A stretch of DNA of 64,000 nt. Origin: Telmatactis stephensoni (taxonomy: Eukaryota > Cnidaria > Anthozoa > Actiniaria > Isophelliidae). Within the stretch, counting starts at the first letter, position 1. Each line of letters opens with the position of its first letter. The position numbers were made by a program, and so were the translations under genes. The DNA lies in assembly GCA_029948255.1 (NCBI GenBank), contig JALIZF010001633.1:439001-503000 (forward strand), in the 5' to 3' direction. A model generated the notes under the pieces. The model made no database searches, was not told the origin of the DNA, and saw only the letters and a list, made by a program, of their open reading frames with translations. Of the stretch, positions 53,616 to 64,000 are shown one piece after another.

Positions 53616-54570
53616 GAAAGAGAAAAAAGATTTCATTCTTGTACAAAATATAATACAAGCATGCAAGGAGCTATTTGGAACAACGATTGTACAGTCAGCC
53701 CGAAGTGATGCTTCATAGTGGATACTTGTTATCAGCAAAAAGTAACATTATTATTAAACTAAGGATTTGCTGACCCAAATAACACGTTCTGGCGTGATTA
53801 AAATTTGTAAATTTTACCACTGAATACATATACAGACTTAATTAATGATCACGTACATCTCTCATCAAAATAAAACAATATTCTTAAAATTTCATTTGTC
53901 TCCAAAATATCCGCTAAGATTGTGCAAGGTGTGGCTCATCAGCACGAGGTAATGGCCATTATCACACAATTATCATGGATTTCAGTTAAAATCTTCCTCC
54001 TCTCGCAAGGGATGCTAGACGGTCATCGCCTTGGGATGTATTTGACTTTTCGTTTATTTTACAGCCATCGCGCGTTCCTGTATTTAATGTGCTGTTACAC
54101 AGTGCAACATTTCCTACAACTTCTCTCAGTGTCGTTGCAAAAGAAATTACACGAAGCATTTCAGCGTGTAACACCATAGCTCATAAGCGCGATGCGGTAA
54201 CATTTTTCGGCGTTGCGCCGTTAACAGGTCTGCAATGATCCGTCAGCATGTTTTGCAACGCCACTGCGAGACAAACTGCAGCAGAAAATAATAAAGCCTT
54301 TAGCTTGCGAGTAATCGTTCTTAAAACTCGCCAGGCCCGCTTTTTGGGTTTGGTGGGACGAATCGCAAACACAAACAAACAAAAGAAAAAATCATGAAAA
54401 CAAAATCCCGGCAACAGCAATTAACAACAAAATAAATGAATAAATAATAAGATAATATCACGCAGAAAAGGCTAATGAGAATGTGGTCGACTTGTGGCAA
54501 GTCTTTCCTGCGAGAAGTGGTTTAGTACGCTACACTCGTCTTTTGGCAAATCACATTATATCTGATATTT

Positions 54571-54850
54571 TCAAGAGACCATAATACTAAGAGAGCGAAG
54601 CTCAGTATTGATGTCTGTGCCATGTTCGTGGCGGCTAAGGCTATTTTTAGTAACTTCGCCATCGCGCGCGCAAGTCCCTCAACCAATAGAATTTGATTTT
54701 TGACGTGCGCGCGGACGGGACCGTTTGAATTCTATTGTTTAAGAGCCTTGCGCGCGCGATGGCGAAGTTACTAAAAATAGCCTTAGCCGCCACGAACATG
54801 GCACAGACATCAATACTGAGCTTCGCTCTCTTAGTATTATGGTCTCTTGA
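54571..54850. repeat. 280-bp near-perfect palindrome
   Basis: Arms of about 105 bp (54571-54675 and 54746-54850) look identical in inverse orientation, starting TCAAGAGACCATAATACTAA and including CTTCGCCATCGCGCGCGCAA. Beyond these, CAATAGAATTTGA/TTTGAATTCTATTG extends an imperfect stem toward a GC-rich centre. Confidence 0.92.
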
Positions 54851-54999
54851 TATTTTATGATGATGAATATAATTATAATATATTAACGTAACGACATAAA
54901 AATGATTAAAATCCTTGAAGTCAAAAACTTCAAAGATAAATAGCCCAAATATTGAAAAAAGAATAGCAAATATTAGCAACAAGAAAAAAAAAAAAAAAA

Positions 55000-55310
55000 A
55001 CCGGCGTCAACACGGCTCGAACCTGTAACACCTAAAGAGGCACCCCCCGGACAGAAAGTAAAAATTAAATTCATAGTTGAAAAATGAAAATTAAATTTTG
55101 GGACGATTCTCCCGAGACATTCAAAGAAGCTGAAACATCGAATCGACTTACGTTATGGATGAAGATTTCGGCCCCATCCACGCTATCCCGGTGCTACATA
55201 TTACAGTTGTCTTGGCCCGAAGGCCAGGGAGGGAGACGATATCCGGACCCTAATCCATACCTTTAGATATCACCTTAGACCGCTGCGCTACCTAGACACT
55301 TAATGATTTT
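55000..55310 (-). mobile_element. tRNA-like SINE, family 3, copy 2
   Basis: On the minus strand: A-box-like TAGGTAGCGCAGCGGTCTAA near 55305, a body shared with 7440-7715 (GATGGGGCCGAAATCTTCAT; GAATGTCTCGGGAG), a B-box-like GGTTCGAGCC near 55018, and a T-tract end (the A17 run at 54985-55001 on the plus strand). Confidence 0.65.
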
Positions 55311-55403
55311 AATGTCTAATTGGGGTAGTCTATTCGGCGAAGTTTCATTATGATGTTAATAGGTCCTTAGAGAGTACTGAAAACCAATCAAAGACCAGTC
55401 TAT

Positions 55404-55495
55404 GCTCAGTTTTCAGCCGTTGGGGTTTCGTGCGCCCGCGATACTCTCCCCCGTGTATCGCGGGCGCACGAAACCCCGACGGCTGAAAACTGAGC
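55404..55495. repeat. GC-rich hairpin with 41-bp arms
   Basis: GCTCAGTTTTCAGCCGTTGG...GCGCCCGCGATAC and GTATCGCGGGCGC...CGACGGCTGAAAACTGAGC, one mismatch, 10-nt loop. Confidence 0.9.
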
Positions 55496-55859
55496 CTAAG
55501 ACCAGTCCGTCATCTAAAGAATGATTTATAAATAGAAAGAGTACACAAAAGACATTTTCTGTGAACATTTCATGCTTCTTTGCTTGTTATAATTACTGGT
55601 CCTCCACGGAGAAAATAATGCGTGACCGAACATCATTTGATCATCAATGAAGATTTTGGTTGGAAGCCACATTTCCTAGTTCAGCTTGAAACGTTATTAA
55701 ATAGGAAACATTAAATTCATTTAAGTTCTTTTAACGGCATTTAAAAATTTGGATTTATGCTTGTTATGTACAAATTCGTTCTTTATACTAACTGATAATC
55801 AAAGAATGAAAACAAAAACAAAAAGATAACCTGCGTCACGTTTTTATTTTATTTTATTT

Positions 55860-56142
55860 TTTCAAATGATTGTTTTCTTCTCTTTTCCTTTCTTTTTTTT
55901 CTTTATTTCGTTCGATCGTTCCTGCCTTCTTTCGTTCATTAGCTCGTTCGTTCTTTCTTTCTTTTCTTTTCTTTCATTTTTCTTTTCTTTCTCTCTCTCT
56001 CCCTCTCTCTTTCTTTCTTTCATGTTTTATTTTTTTCATTCTTTCTCTCTTTCATGTATGCATGCATTTATTCATTCATACTTTCTTTCTTTCGTCTTTT
56101 TTTAATTTATTTAGTTCATTCTTTCGTTCTTTCTTTTTCTCT

Positions 56143-56206
<64 letters not shown>

Positions 56207-56210
56207 GTTC
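55860..56210. repeat. Pyrimidine-rich microsatellites, (TTTC)n and (CT)n
   Basis: TTTC/TTTTC-rich sequence followed by about 67 bp of CT dinucleotides at 56136-56202. Open frames across it are artefacts. Confidence 0.95.
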
Positions 56211-56561
56211 ATTCGGTCTTTTGCCCTGTGTTTGCTGTCATGCATTACCAGTCAGCGGTCTTCTACTATGCCTCGTCTCTATGTTGGGTAGGTCAATGGT
56301 TAACTATGCAAAAATGCACTGAAATTTCTTCACTTCAGTCAACTTTTGCTTAATTTTTAACCAAAAAAACTAAGTTTTATAGTATTTCACAAACTATTTA
56401 GCGTTCATTTATTCCCTAAAAATTCGCAATTTTCAAAATTAAGTCAAGTTTTATGGAGCCACAAGGAAATGTCTATGATGGCTGACATCGCACGTCACTT
56501 GGATAAATGGGTCATAAATTACACACGTGAACTACTACAAGCCTAACAACCATTACTGACT

Positions 56562-59500
56562 ATGGTAAGGATGTTAAAATACCATAATCAAAGTTTCATT
56601 GCACTGATTACACTGATTTAACTGACCAAGTACGATCTACGACGTTAACGAGGACATTTTGAAAGTTTCTCCTCCACGATTCTGTTTCATTATTTCACTT
56701 CCCTGTAGTGAAGTAATGACTTCACTGATCGTGGCATTAATTTAAAGACTTTCATCTTAACAGAATACTGGTCAAAGACACCACATAGCAAGGAATATCT
56801 AAGCCTGAAATTGTGCAAAAGTGTAGCAAAAATTTACTTCCATATTTGTGTTGGAAGGGGGAGGGCTTGACATGGCCTCTGCGTGCACTGTCATAAATTC
56901 AATCCAATTGCAATAATTTCATCCTTTTTTCCTTGATCAATATGAGTTCAATACACTTAGGCTATCTTTCCTTCCGTAATTACAAATGTTTGACACTCAG
57001 CTGATATGGGTATAAATATACTATAATCATAACTTTGAACTGTGATTGGCTTACAGCCGCATCTACAGAAGCAAGTGTCCTTGACAAGGAATTCTTAGTT
57101 GTGTAGACAGCAAAATAGCAATATTTTCCTTGTCAAGTTGCTTTGTTGAAAAGGTGGTGGTTTACAATTTGCTTGTATAGACAGACAACAAGGCAGCCTT
57201 GTATAAGCATCAAGCATTGCTGATTAAAATTCAGTTTCAGAAGGAAAACTTGACAAGTATTGCACCTTGTAAAATATATTCCAGGCACAAAGAAACTTGT
57301 AAAGGAAAACTTGTGTGTCGTCTACACAAACACATTTTTCTTGACAAGGGAAGTGTTGCCAAACTTGTTGATCTGTCTACACAAGCAAGGAAACTTGTCA
57401 AAGAAACTTGTTGACATGGCAAACTTGGTCTTGTAGATGCAGCTTTAGTGGCATATTGTGGGCTCTTGATTGTAGTGTAGCTTTCAATTGTTTCACATCC
57501 ATATATTAGTTTTCAAGTTGTGTGAAAATGGCACTGCACAGTCACGGCATGGTTACATATGATAGATATGGTTACAGCAGGATTCTCGAATGTTTTTATG
57601 GACATCATGGCACTGACACGGTCATGTCATGGCATGGTCTGTTGCACACTCATACGAAATCTGTTCTATATGAAATCTGTTCAAATTTATTGCAAAACTC
57701 AAAAACTAGAACTCAAAATGTTCCAAGGGAAAGTACTGATAGTTCTTGTATAAACTTTGTTTATAGGCATCTGATTCTGCATCATTACAATCTCTTGAAA
57801 CTCTGATGAATGAATTCTTTAGTGGTACTACAAACAACCAAAGAAAGAGAGAAATAGGTAACTAGTTTCTCACACTTGGTTTGAATTCTTTCCATTCTGT
57901 GTAGCTTTAATCAGCTTTAAATACCCCATTAAACTCATTGGCTGGTAATGGTGAGATTGGGATGAAGTGCCATCCAGAATGACATCCATATCCCCGTGAC
58001 AAGGGGGTAACCATGGTAACTATCCAAGTTCCACCACCTATAGCACCTGTCACATTGATTATTAGCAGTCATTTAATAGTAGGATATTTACCAGGGACTG
58101 GTGGGTGGGAGCCATACAACAAGCAGCACTTGAGCAATATATTGCAGTGATCATCTCTATGGCCTCAGGTTTAGGCCCTAGTGCAAAGCTTTGGGGCACT
58201 CCACACATGAAACTGCTGGCCAGCAGCATTGGCATATATCCACAATCAGCATCACAAGTTACCTCACCGGAGAACCCTCGCGAACCCTCCCCCCCCCCCC
58301 CCCCCCCCCCGCCATGGATAATATGTTGTGGTTCAATTTTGTCCTTGGTTCAATTTTTATTTTCTTTTGTTTTTTGTGTATGGTAATGTATGATAATGAG
58401 CATAAAACAAAGGAAAATAATTTTAAGAAATCTGTCTATAGCTTGAAATTAGATGAATAAAAAGCAGGCAAACATTACATCAGCAAAGATCTGATTATCA
58501 TTAACATAATAAACTGATGTCTTTCAGAACAAGTACTTCATAACTTTGGTCAGCAGTCAGGAGCATGGCACCACTGTGTTTATTTTATGGGAAACACCCA
58601 AAATCATTATGTATTGATGTATGCCGTCTCTGTCTTTGAGGTAAACAAAGATGGAAATATAAATAGAGCAGATAACTTTCGTATGACTGGGAACACTACA
58701 TGGTTACAATAGAAATTTGAAAATTATATTTTTACATGCATGCATTACAGCATTGATATGGTTATGGTACGGTGCAGTACTTGAGTTCCCATCTCATACA
58801 AAAACTTCTCAAACTATCAGTCTATAGTGAGCTGAAAGTTGCATGCACAAAATATTAGAATGTAGTGATCGTGTGCGAGGGAGTACAGTGTCTCTCATTC
58901 AAGTGGGGACAAGCCCTAGAAGGCTTTGGGCACTTTGTAAACATCATCATCATCATCATCATCATTGTTAGGGACTGGTCATAAAGCAGAGGAGAATTAA
59001 CTTGACCAGTTCCTTATTATTATTATTTTGATAATCTGATGATATCATAAGATTATAGGATATTTGCAGAAAAAATGTACTAAATGATTTTGCTTCAAAA
59101 GAAATGACACCATGATTATTTCTTTTTTAGAATCTTGTTACAAAGCAATGGATTGGAGTACAGCCAGGAGACAAAACTGAGATTCGTAACTTCCTAAACC
59201 AATATTTGCTATCACATCATAAAAGTCTTCCTGTATTTGTCAGAAATAAACTGGTTAAAGTTATTGTAGATGTTGCTAGAATAGACTGGCCACATTTCTA
59301 TTATAACTTCTTCACCAATGTGCTTGAGGTATTTAACTACTGTATATTATTGTTGTACAAAATTAGTCTTAGCCTGATGTACATAATATTGCTCCCCTTA
59401 ATCCTCTCACATGCACTGATTGTTTTGGGTATGGTACCCCTATCAGGCCAACAAATTTTCTGTTCAAATGAAGGCTATTACAGATACTGCACCAAAAATG

Positions 59501-62500
59501 ATCAGAATTAGGGGTGTTGTACCTTAAAAAGGTTGTTGTGTAAATTTAAGCTCTCAAGTCTCCCAGGAAGCCGACGGTGCACTCTTTACCCCCTCTCTCT
59601 GTCAGTGCTCTGTTTTAAGGGTATTTAAAGCTACTTAAAGCTACACAGAACAGAGAGAAGTCACAAGTGTGAGATCAATGGGGATTGAACTTGGGACCTC
59701 TCGCATAAGCTGCACACTAACCAACTGAGCTACACTTGATCCTTCAGTTTGGAAATGTACAAGCTAACAAACTTTGTCAACATGTGTAGCTTATTCAGGA
59801 ACCATCAACGACTATACTTGGGCTTGTGATGCTGCATACTACCTCAGAAGAAATGGCTTCTCCAAGAGAAGATCTCAGTATTGCCAGACGGAATGAACTT
59901 CACAGACTATTACTTAATCAGGTTCCTGGTGTATTAGCACTGCTTGGACAGTTATTAGATAAAATATTAGACAAACACAAGCGTGTAGCTTCTACAGTCA
60001 CTCCTCCACCATCTCCTACTCATGGAATATCACCATCACACAGTGCAAGCCCTACTCTTACAGGTACAAATATTATATAAGTGATTGGTAAGGTGTCAGC
60101 AAGTGGTTGGTAAGGTATCAGTAAGTGGTTGGTAAGTGTCTGTAAGTGGTTGGTAAGGTATCAGTAAGTGGTTGGTAAGTGTCTGTAAGTGGTTGGTAAG
60201 GTGTCAGCAAGTAGTTGGTAAGGTATCAGGAAGTGGTTGGTCAGGTGTCAGCAAGTGGTAGGTAGGGTGTCAGGAAGTGGTTGGTGGGGTGTAAGTAAGT
60301 GGTTGCCAAGGGTTTGTTGTTGGTAAGGTATCCGAGTGGTTGGTAAGGTGACAGTGAAGGTTTACTAAGGTATTAGTAAGTGGTTGGTAAGGTATCTGTA
60401 AGTGGTTGGTATGGTGACAGAAAGTGGTTGGTAAAGTGTCAGTAAGTGGTTGGTAAGGTGTCAGTAAGTGCTTGGTAAAGTGTCAGTAAGTGGTTGCTAA
60501 GGTGCCAGTGGTTGCTAAGGGTAATAGTGTCTATTTGGTTCTCATAGGGAGACTTCTTAACCAATCACCATCAAAGATACAACACAGTATAGGTCACCCA
60601 TTACCTGCATTAGACCCTGAAGCTGAGGAGATAAGTAGTATGGTATTGAAATGTCTAAACCACCTGTTCAGTTGGATTCCACTGTCAAGCACCATCACAC
60701 CTCAATTGTTAGGAACAATCTTTTATTTTGCTGAGTTTGGTTGCTGTGCAATATCTGGGTCTAGTGGCAGTATTGTTGGTAATCCACAGTTAGGTTAGTT
60801 ATTATTGTGATGCTATATAGAGCACTATTCAAAGTCATAATCCATTCCAATAACTAATCACATGGTTAATGATTATAGGGATTCTAGCAATGAGTTGCAT
60901 CAATGAATTATTGGCAAAGAACTGTGTTCCTGCAGAATTTGAAGAATTCTTACTGAAGTTGTTTCAGCAAACATTTCAGTTGTTGCAGAGAATCACCAAA
61001 GACTCTGGTGTGATTGATAGTGATTTGTCAGAACTTGATGAAAGGTTAGAACTGATTTAATAGACTGATGTAGGAAATACAATGCAGCATGAAAGAGGAT
61101 GCATGCCACACATGTTGACATCACTGTTGTCAATAAAAGGAAGAGAAAGCAAATGAAATGGCATCCTGAATGCAGCATTGTGAAGTTTTGAGAGTAACCA
61201 CCCAACAAACAAATGTGAGACATTTTTCATATCATGTCCTGTTACTACATTGCATCATGCTTGCTAAATCAGCCAAATAACAACTTGGTATTCACTCTAC
61301 TAAAGTGTCAAGATTATTTATAATCTCATCCATGTTGAGAAACTACCCTATAGATAACTGTTCATTTTGATTTTTTTCTGTTTCAGTTATCTGGACAAGT
61401 TTACAGAGTTTTTGTCCATGTTTGTCAGTATTCATCTCAGAAGGTTTGAGAACAGTTCTCATTTCCCTGTTATTGAACTCCTGACGTTGTTATTCAAGTA
61501 CACTTTCAAACAGGTAACTTATATTTTGACTTGCTTTTAACTCATTCTAAAACATTAACAGCAGCAACAACAACAACAATGACAACAAGAACAACAACAA
61601 CAGAAACAACAACAACAACAAACTCTACAATCACATGTACAAGTTTGTGTTAAAAGTGTTCAATTATTATGAACAGCCATATTAGTTTGTATATGTTGAC
61701 ATAGAACTATTCCATCATTGACAAACACAAGATGATTGTTGTGGTAAAATGTAAGCATCTTACATACTGCAATATTGCTTATGATAGCAGTTCACGATAT
61801 CAACACTGTATATGTTTTTGGATTTCATTTGTCTGTCCAAATCTGTAGCATATCACCATAGACATGACATGTCTATCTGTTAAATAAGACTGTCTACAGT
61901 GTACATCATTTCATGATTGTTTGTGATTGTGCAGCCCACCAATGAAGGACTCTTCACCTGCCTGGATATCTGGTCAGTTTTCCTGGATTATTTAATTGCA
62001 AAAGTATCAAATGCAAGAAGTGATAAGTTAGCAGAAGCAGAGGCAACAGTAAGCAGGTACTTAACTAGTGGAATGTGTAATATTCTCTTAGACTAGTAGT
62101 AAAATTGATTATTTATCCAGGAATTCATCATATTGGTAATTGATATATTCTTTCCTCCCTCCCTTCCTTCCTCCATTCATCCTGTCAACTTTTATGTCTC
62201 TTTATTCACCTCTACTTTATGCCTCAGTGTATTGTTTTGATTTGTCTTCATTGATCCATCCATCTGTCCATCCATCCATCCATCCATCCATCCACTATCC
62301 ATCCATTTTTCATTCTATTCTTTATCTTTCATTCATTCATTCATTTGTTCATTTATGTGTTTGTTCATTCATTCATTTATTCGTGCATTCAATCATTCAT
62401 TCATCCAAAATTCATTCATTTATTCATGCATTCATTCATTTATTCATTCAAAATTCATTCATTTATTCATGCATTCATTGATTCATTCATTTATTCAAAA

Positions 62501-63493
62501 TTCATTCATTTATTCATTTATTTATTCATTCATTCTTTCATTCTTTCTCTCAGTATTTATCCCTTCACTTTCTTCCCTTTTGTCTCTATCTGTCTAATTA
62601 TCAATCCATTCATCAATTCATTTATTTAACAATACACTATTAATAGTATTTTTATAATCTTATTAGGTACAAAGAAGTTCTTATGCTTCTTCTCAATGAA
62701 CTTCTCAAAAAGATCCAGTTCGCTCACAATCAAACATTTCTTGAAGACTTTGATGACGAGTCTCTAGATGCAGATGTAAGACCTGTATTTCACTATAATA
62801 TTCCTGTGACTTGTGGAACTTATCACATTTTACCGTATTTTAGTCTGAGACAGAGTGGCAAATTTATCAAAGGCATCTTTTAGAGATAATTGCAAAACTA
62901 GCTGAACTGTTACCTTCTGAGGCATTTTCCCTAGTGGTAAGTAATTGGAATTAACAGTTATTTAGTTGTCATAGATGACAGTGATAGCACTAATCAGTAG
63001 CCTAGCCACCTTTTTTTGTTGTTTTTTGTTTAAGTACATACAGCCAGTGAGAACTCGTCTACCATACATCCTTTTTTAGCTTTTTTATTTCTAATAATTT
63101 GTATGAACTGGCTTCAGAGTGAATTTTGGGATTTATTTGCCTTGGTGTGTAGTTTATTGCTCATAGTCACTTGTTGAGAGCTTCTCAAATTTGAAAGATA
63201 TTTTAGAATAACTGATTTTCACAATCTTGGGTTATTGTTTCTAGGGCTGGCCAATCAAAAGGAACTTGATACCATGCTAAACATTCATCTAAGTCTGAAA
63301 CTGGAGCAAAAGGCATTTTGATTCATCTTCAAGAAGCCTATTATTTCCTAAAATGAAAAGTGGAAGTGTGTTTACTAGAAAACTATTTCAAGCCACCTTA
63401 AATTTAAGTGTTTTCTTTTTCAGTTTCCTTTGTTCAGTGAATACACAGATGTTTATCACAGTCTTAATCAACACATCACTAAAACATCACAAG
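56562..63493 (+). CDS. XPO6: Exportin-6 (importin-beta family), N-terminal half, continues off the right edge
   Basis: RanGTP-dependent exporter of actin-profilin complexes. Exons: 57767-57857, 58528-58640, 59131-59328, 59790-60063, 60548-60793, 60879-61044, 61387-61513, 61935-62056, 62667-62775, 62844-62936 and 63424-63493, phases consistent, about 500 residues. Strong family matches: LMNEFFSGTTNNQRKREIEQ, LPVFVRNKLVKVIVDVARID, EEMASPREDLSIARRNELHR, HLFSWIPLSSTITPQLLGTI, ILAMSCINELLAKNCVPAEF, LLTLLFKYTFKQ and CLDIWSVFLDYL. Human exportin-6 starts MASEEASL; here exon 57767 starts in phase 0 with ASDSASL, so the start Met must come from an upstream exon. ATG at 56562-56564 directly followed by GTAAGG is a fitting candidate. 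No frameshift. Confidence 0.93.
57520..57665. mobile_element. Palindromic MITE, family B, copy 3
   Basis: GTGTGAAAATGGCACTGC, TCGAATGTTTTTATGGACAT and CACTCATACGAAATCTGTTC match the copies at 6170 and 16840. In exportin-6 intron 1; diverged. Confidence 0.7.
58285..58311. repeat. Poly-C tract in exportin-6 intron 2
   Basis: About 22 uninterrupted C residues; length may be assembly-dependent. Confidence 0.9.
58820..58905 (+). mobile_element. SINE family 1, 3' fragment
   Basis: AGTGAGCTGAAAGTTGCATG, AATATTAGAATGTAGTGATC and GAGTACAG match the 3' part of the SINEs at 35340 and 37083. Confidence 0.65.
59555..59745 (-). mobile_element. tRNA-derived SINE, family 4
   Basis: Minus strand: A-box TGTAGCTCAGTTGGTTAGTG near 59740 and B-box CAAGTTCAATCCC, with a short body ending near 59555. 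In exportin-6 intron 4. The body differs from the other SINE families here. Confidence 0.7.
60083..60520. repeat. Degenerate 20-22-bp tandem repeat in exportin-6 intron 5
   Basis: Repeated AAGTGGTTGGTAAGGTGTCA with many variants. Confidence 0.9.
61560..61622. repeat. (CAA)n-rich microsatellite
   Basis: Interrupted CAA trinucleotides in exportin-6 intron 8. Confidence 0.9.
62150..62625. repeat. (CATC)n and (ATTC)n microsatellite cluster
   Basis: CATC tetramers at 62250-62305 followed by degenerate ATTC/ATTT tetramers; exportin-6 intron 9. Open frames here are artefacts. Confidence 0.9.
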
Positions 63494-63663
63494 GTAACAA
63501 ATAATGTTAGTTTGGACATAAATTATGATGACATCAATAATAATAATTTAATGATAATTTATTCACTTGTTAAGCACAAATATCAATTGGAGGATTTTCA
63601 AATACGGCATCTAAAACTACATTAGATGATTTTCCATGTTTTATCAGTTCATTTAATAATTAC

Positions 63664-64000
63664 ATGTACAGTTGAACCTTTAATAAGTAGACATAATTAC
63701 ATGTACAGTTCAACCTTTAATAAGTAGACACTGTCTAGACCAGGTATGGTGTCTACTTATGGGAGGTGTCTACTTATTGGAGGTGTCTACTTATGGGATG
63801 TGTCTACTTATGGGATGTGTCTACCTATGGGAGGTGTCTACTTATGGGAGGTGTCTACTTATGGGAGGTGTCTACTTATGGGATGTGTCTACTTATGGGA
63901 TGTGTCTACTTATGGGATGTGTCTACTTATGGGAGGTGTCTACTTATGGGAGGTGTCTACTTATGGGAGGTGTCTACTTATGGGAGGTGTCTACTTATGG
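63664..64000. repeat. 17-bp minisatellite reaching the right edge
   Basis: Two copies of a 39-bp unit (ATGTACAGTT(G/C)AACCTTTA...) at 63664-63730, then at least 14 copies of AGGTGTCTACTTATGGG from about 63755 to the end. Confidence 0.95.

Larger units (their letters stand above)
53616..56530. other. Intergenic region mLST8 to exportin-6
   Basis: No coding exon seen. It contains a near-perfect 280-bp palindrome (54571-54850), a SINE-like element (55000-55310), a 41-bp-arm hairpin (55404-55495) and pyrimidine microsatellites (55860-56210). AATAAA-like signals for mLST8 occur near 53868 (AAAATAAAACAATA). Confidence 0.6.

Overview
This is animal genomic DNA, AT-rich, with spliced genes, canonical GT-AG introns (plus one AT-AC intron), microsatellites, tRNA-derived SINEs, a LINE fragment and many small palindromic MITEs. 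Gene content (Caskin, ASTE1-like, mLST8, exportin-6, a Ras-family GTPase) says metazoan. Intron style and repeat load suggest a marine invertebrate, possibly a sponge or cnidarian, but the lineage cannot be fixed from the sequence alone.

Layout. (1) 1638-2000, minus: one exon of a Ras-family GTPase whose other exons lie off the left edge. (2) 2.0-10.1 kb: repeat-bearing intergenic DNA. (3) 10079-38263, plus: a complete 22-exon Caskin gene. It encodes ankyrin repeats, SH3, a long disordered tyrosine/proline-rich linker with a CASK-binding-like IWV motif, two SAM domains and a Caskin-like tail, about 1,428 codons, close to the vertebrate length. (4) Its 12.5 kb intron 14 holds a same-strand, apparently intronless gene (21581-29758) for a huge low-complexity Glu/Gln-rich coiled-coil protein. 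That gene is broken by two +1 frameshifts and a MITE. (5) 39.2-49.0 kb: a tandem duplication of an ASTE1-like XPG-family gene together with its divergent promoter and the first exon of mLST8. Both ASTE1-like copies are intact on the minus strand; the left mLST8 exon copy is a relic. (6) 48752-53615, plus: complete 10-exon mLST8, whose first intron is a textbook U12-type AT-AC intron. (7) From about 56.56 kb to the right edge, plus: the 5' half of exportin-6.

Functionally these are housekeeping and signalling genes: mLST8 is a TORC1/TORC2 subunit, exportin-6 exports actin-profilin, and Caskin is a CASK/Nck-type synaptic or junctional scaffold. They are not an operon. The most notable points are the U12 intron, the duplication with independent later insertions in each copy, the nested repeat gene cut by a MITE whose removal restores the frame exactly, recurrent +1 frameshifts in Caskin and the nested gene, an array of Grb2-type YxN motifs in Caskin, and a 30-bp repeat just after the Caskin stop that carries the 10-bp TFEB/CLEAR palindrome in every unit.
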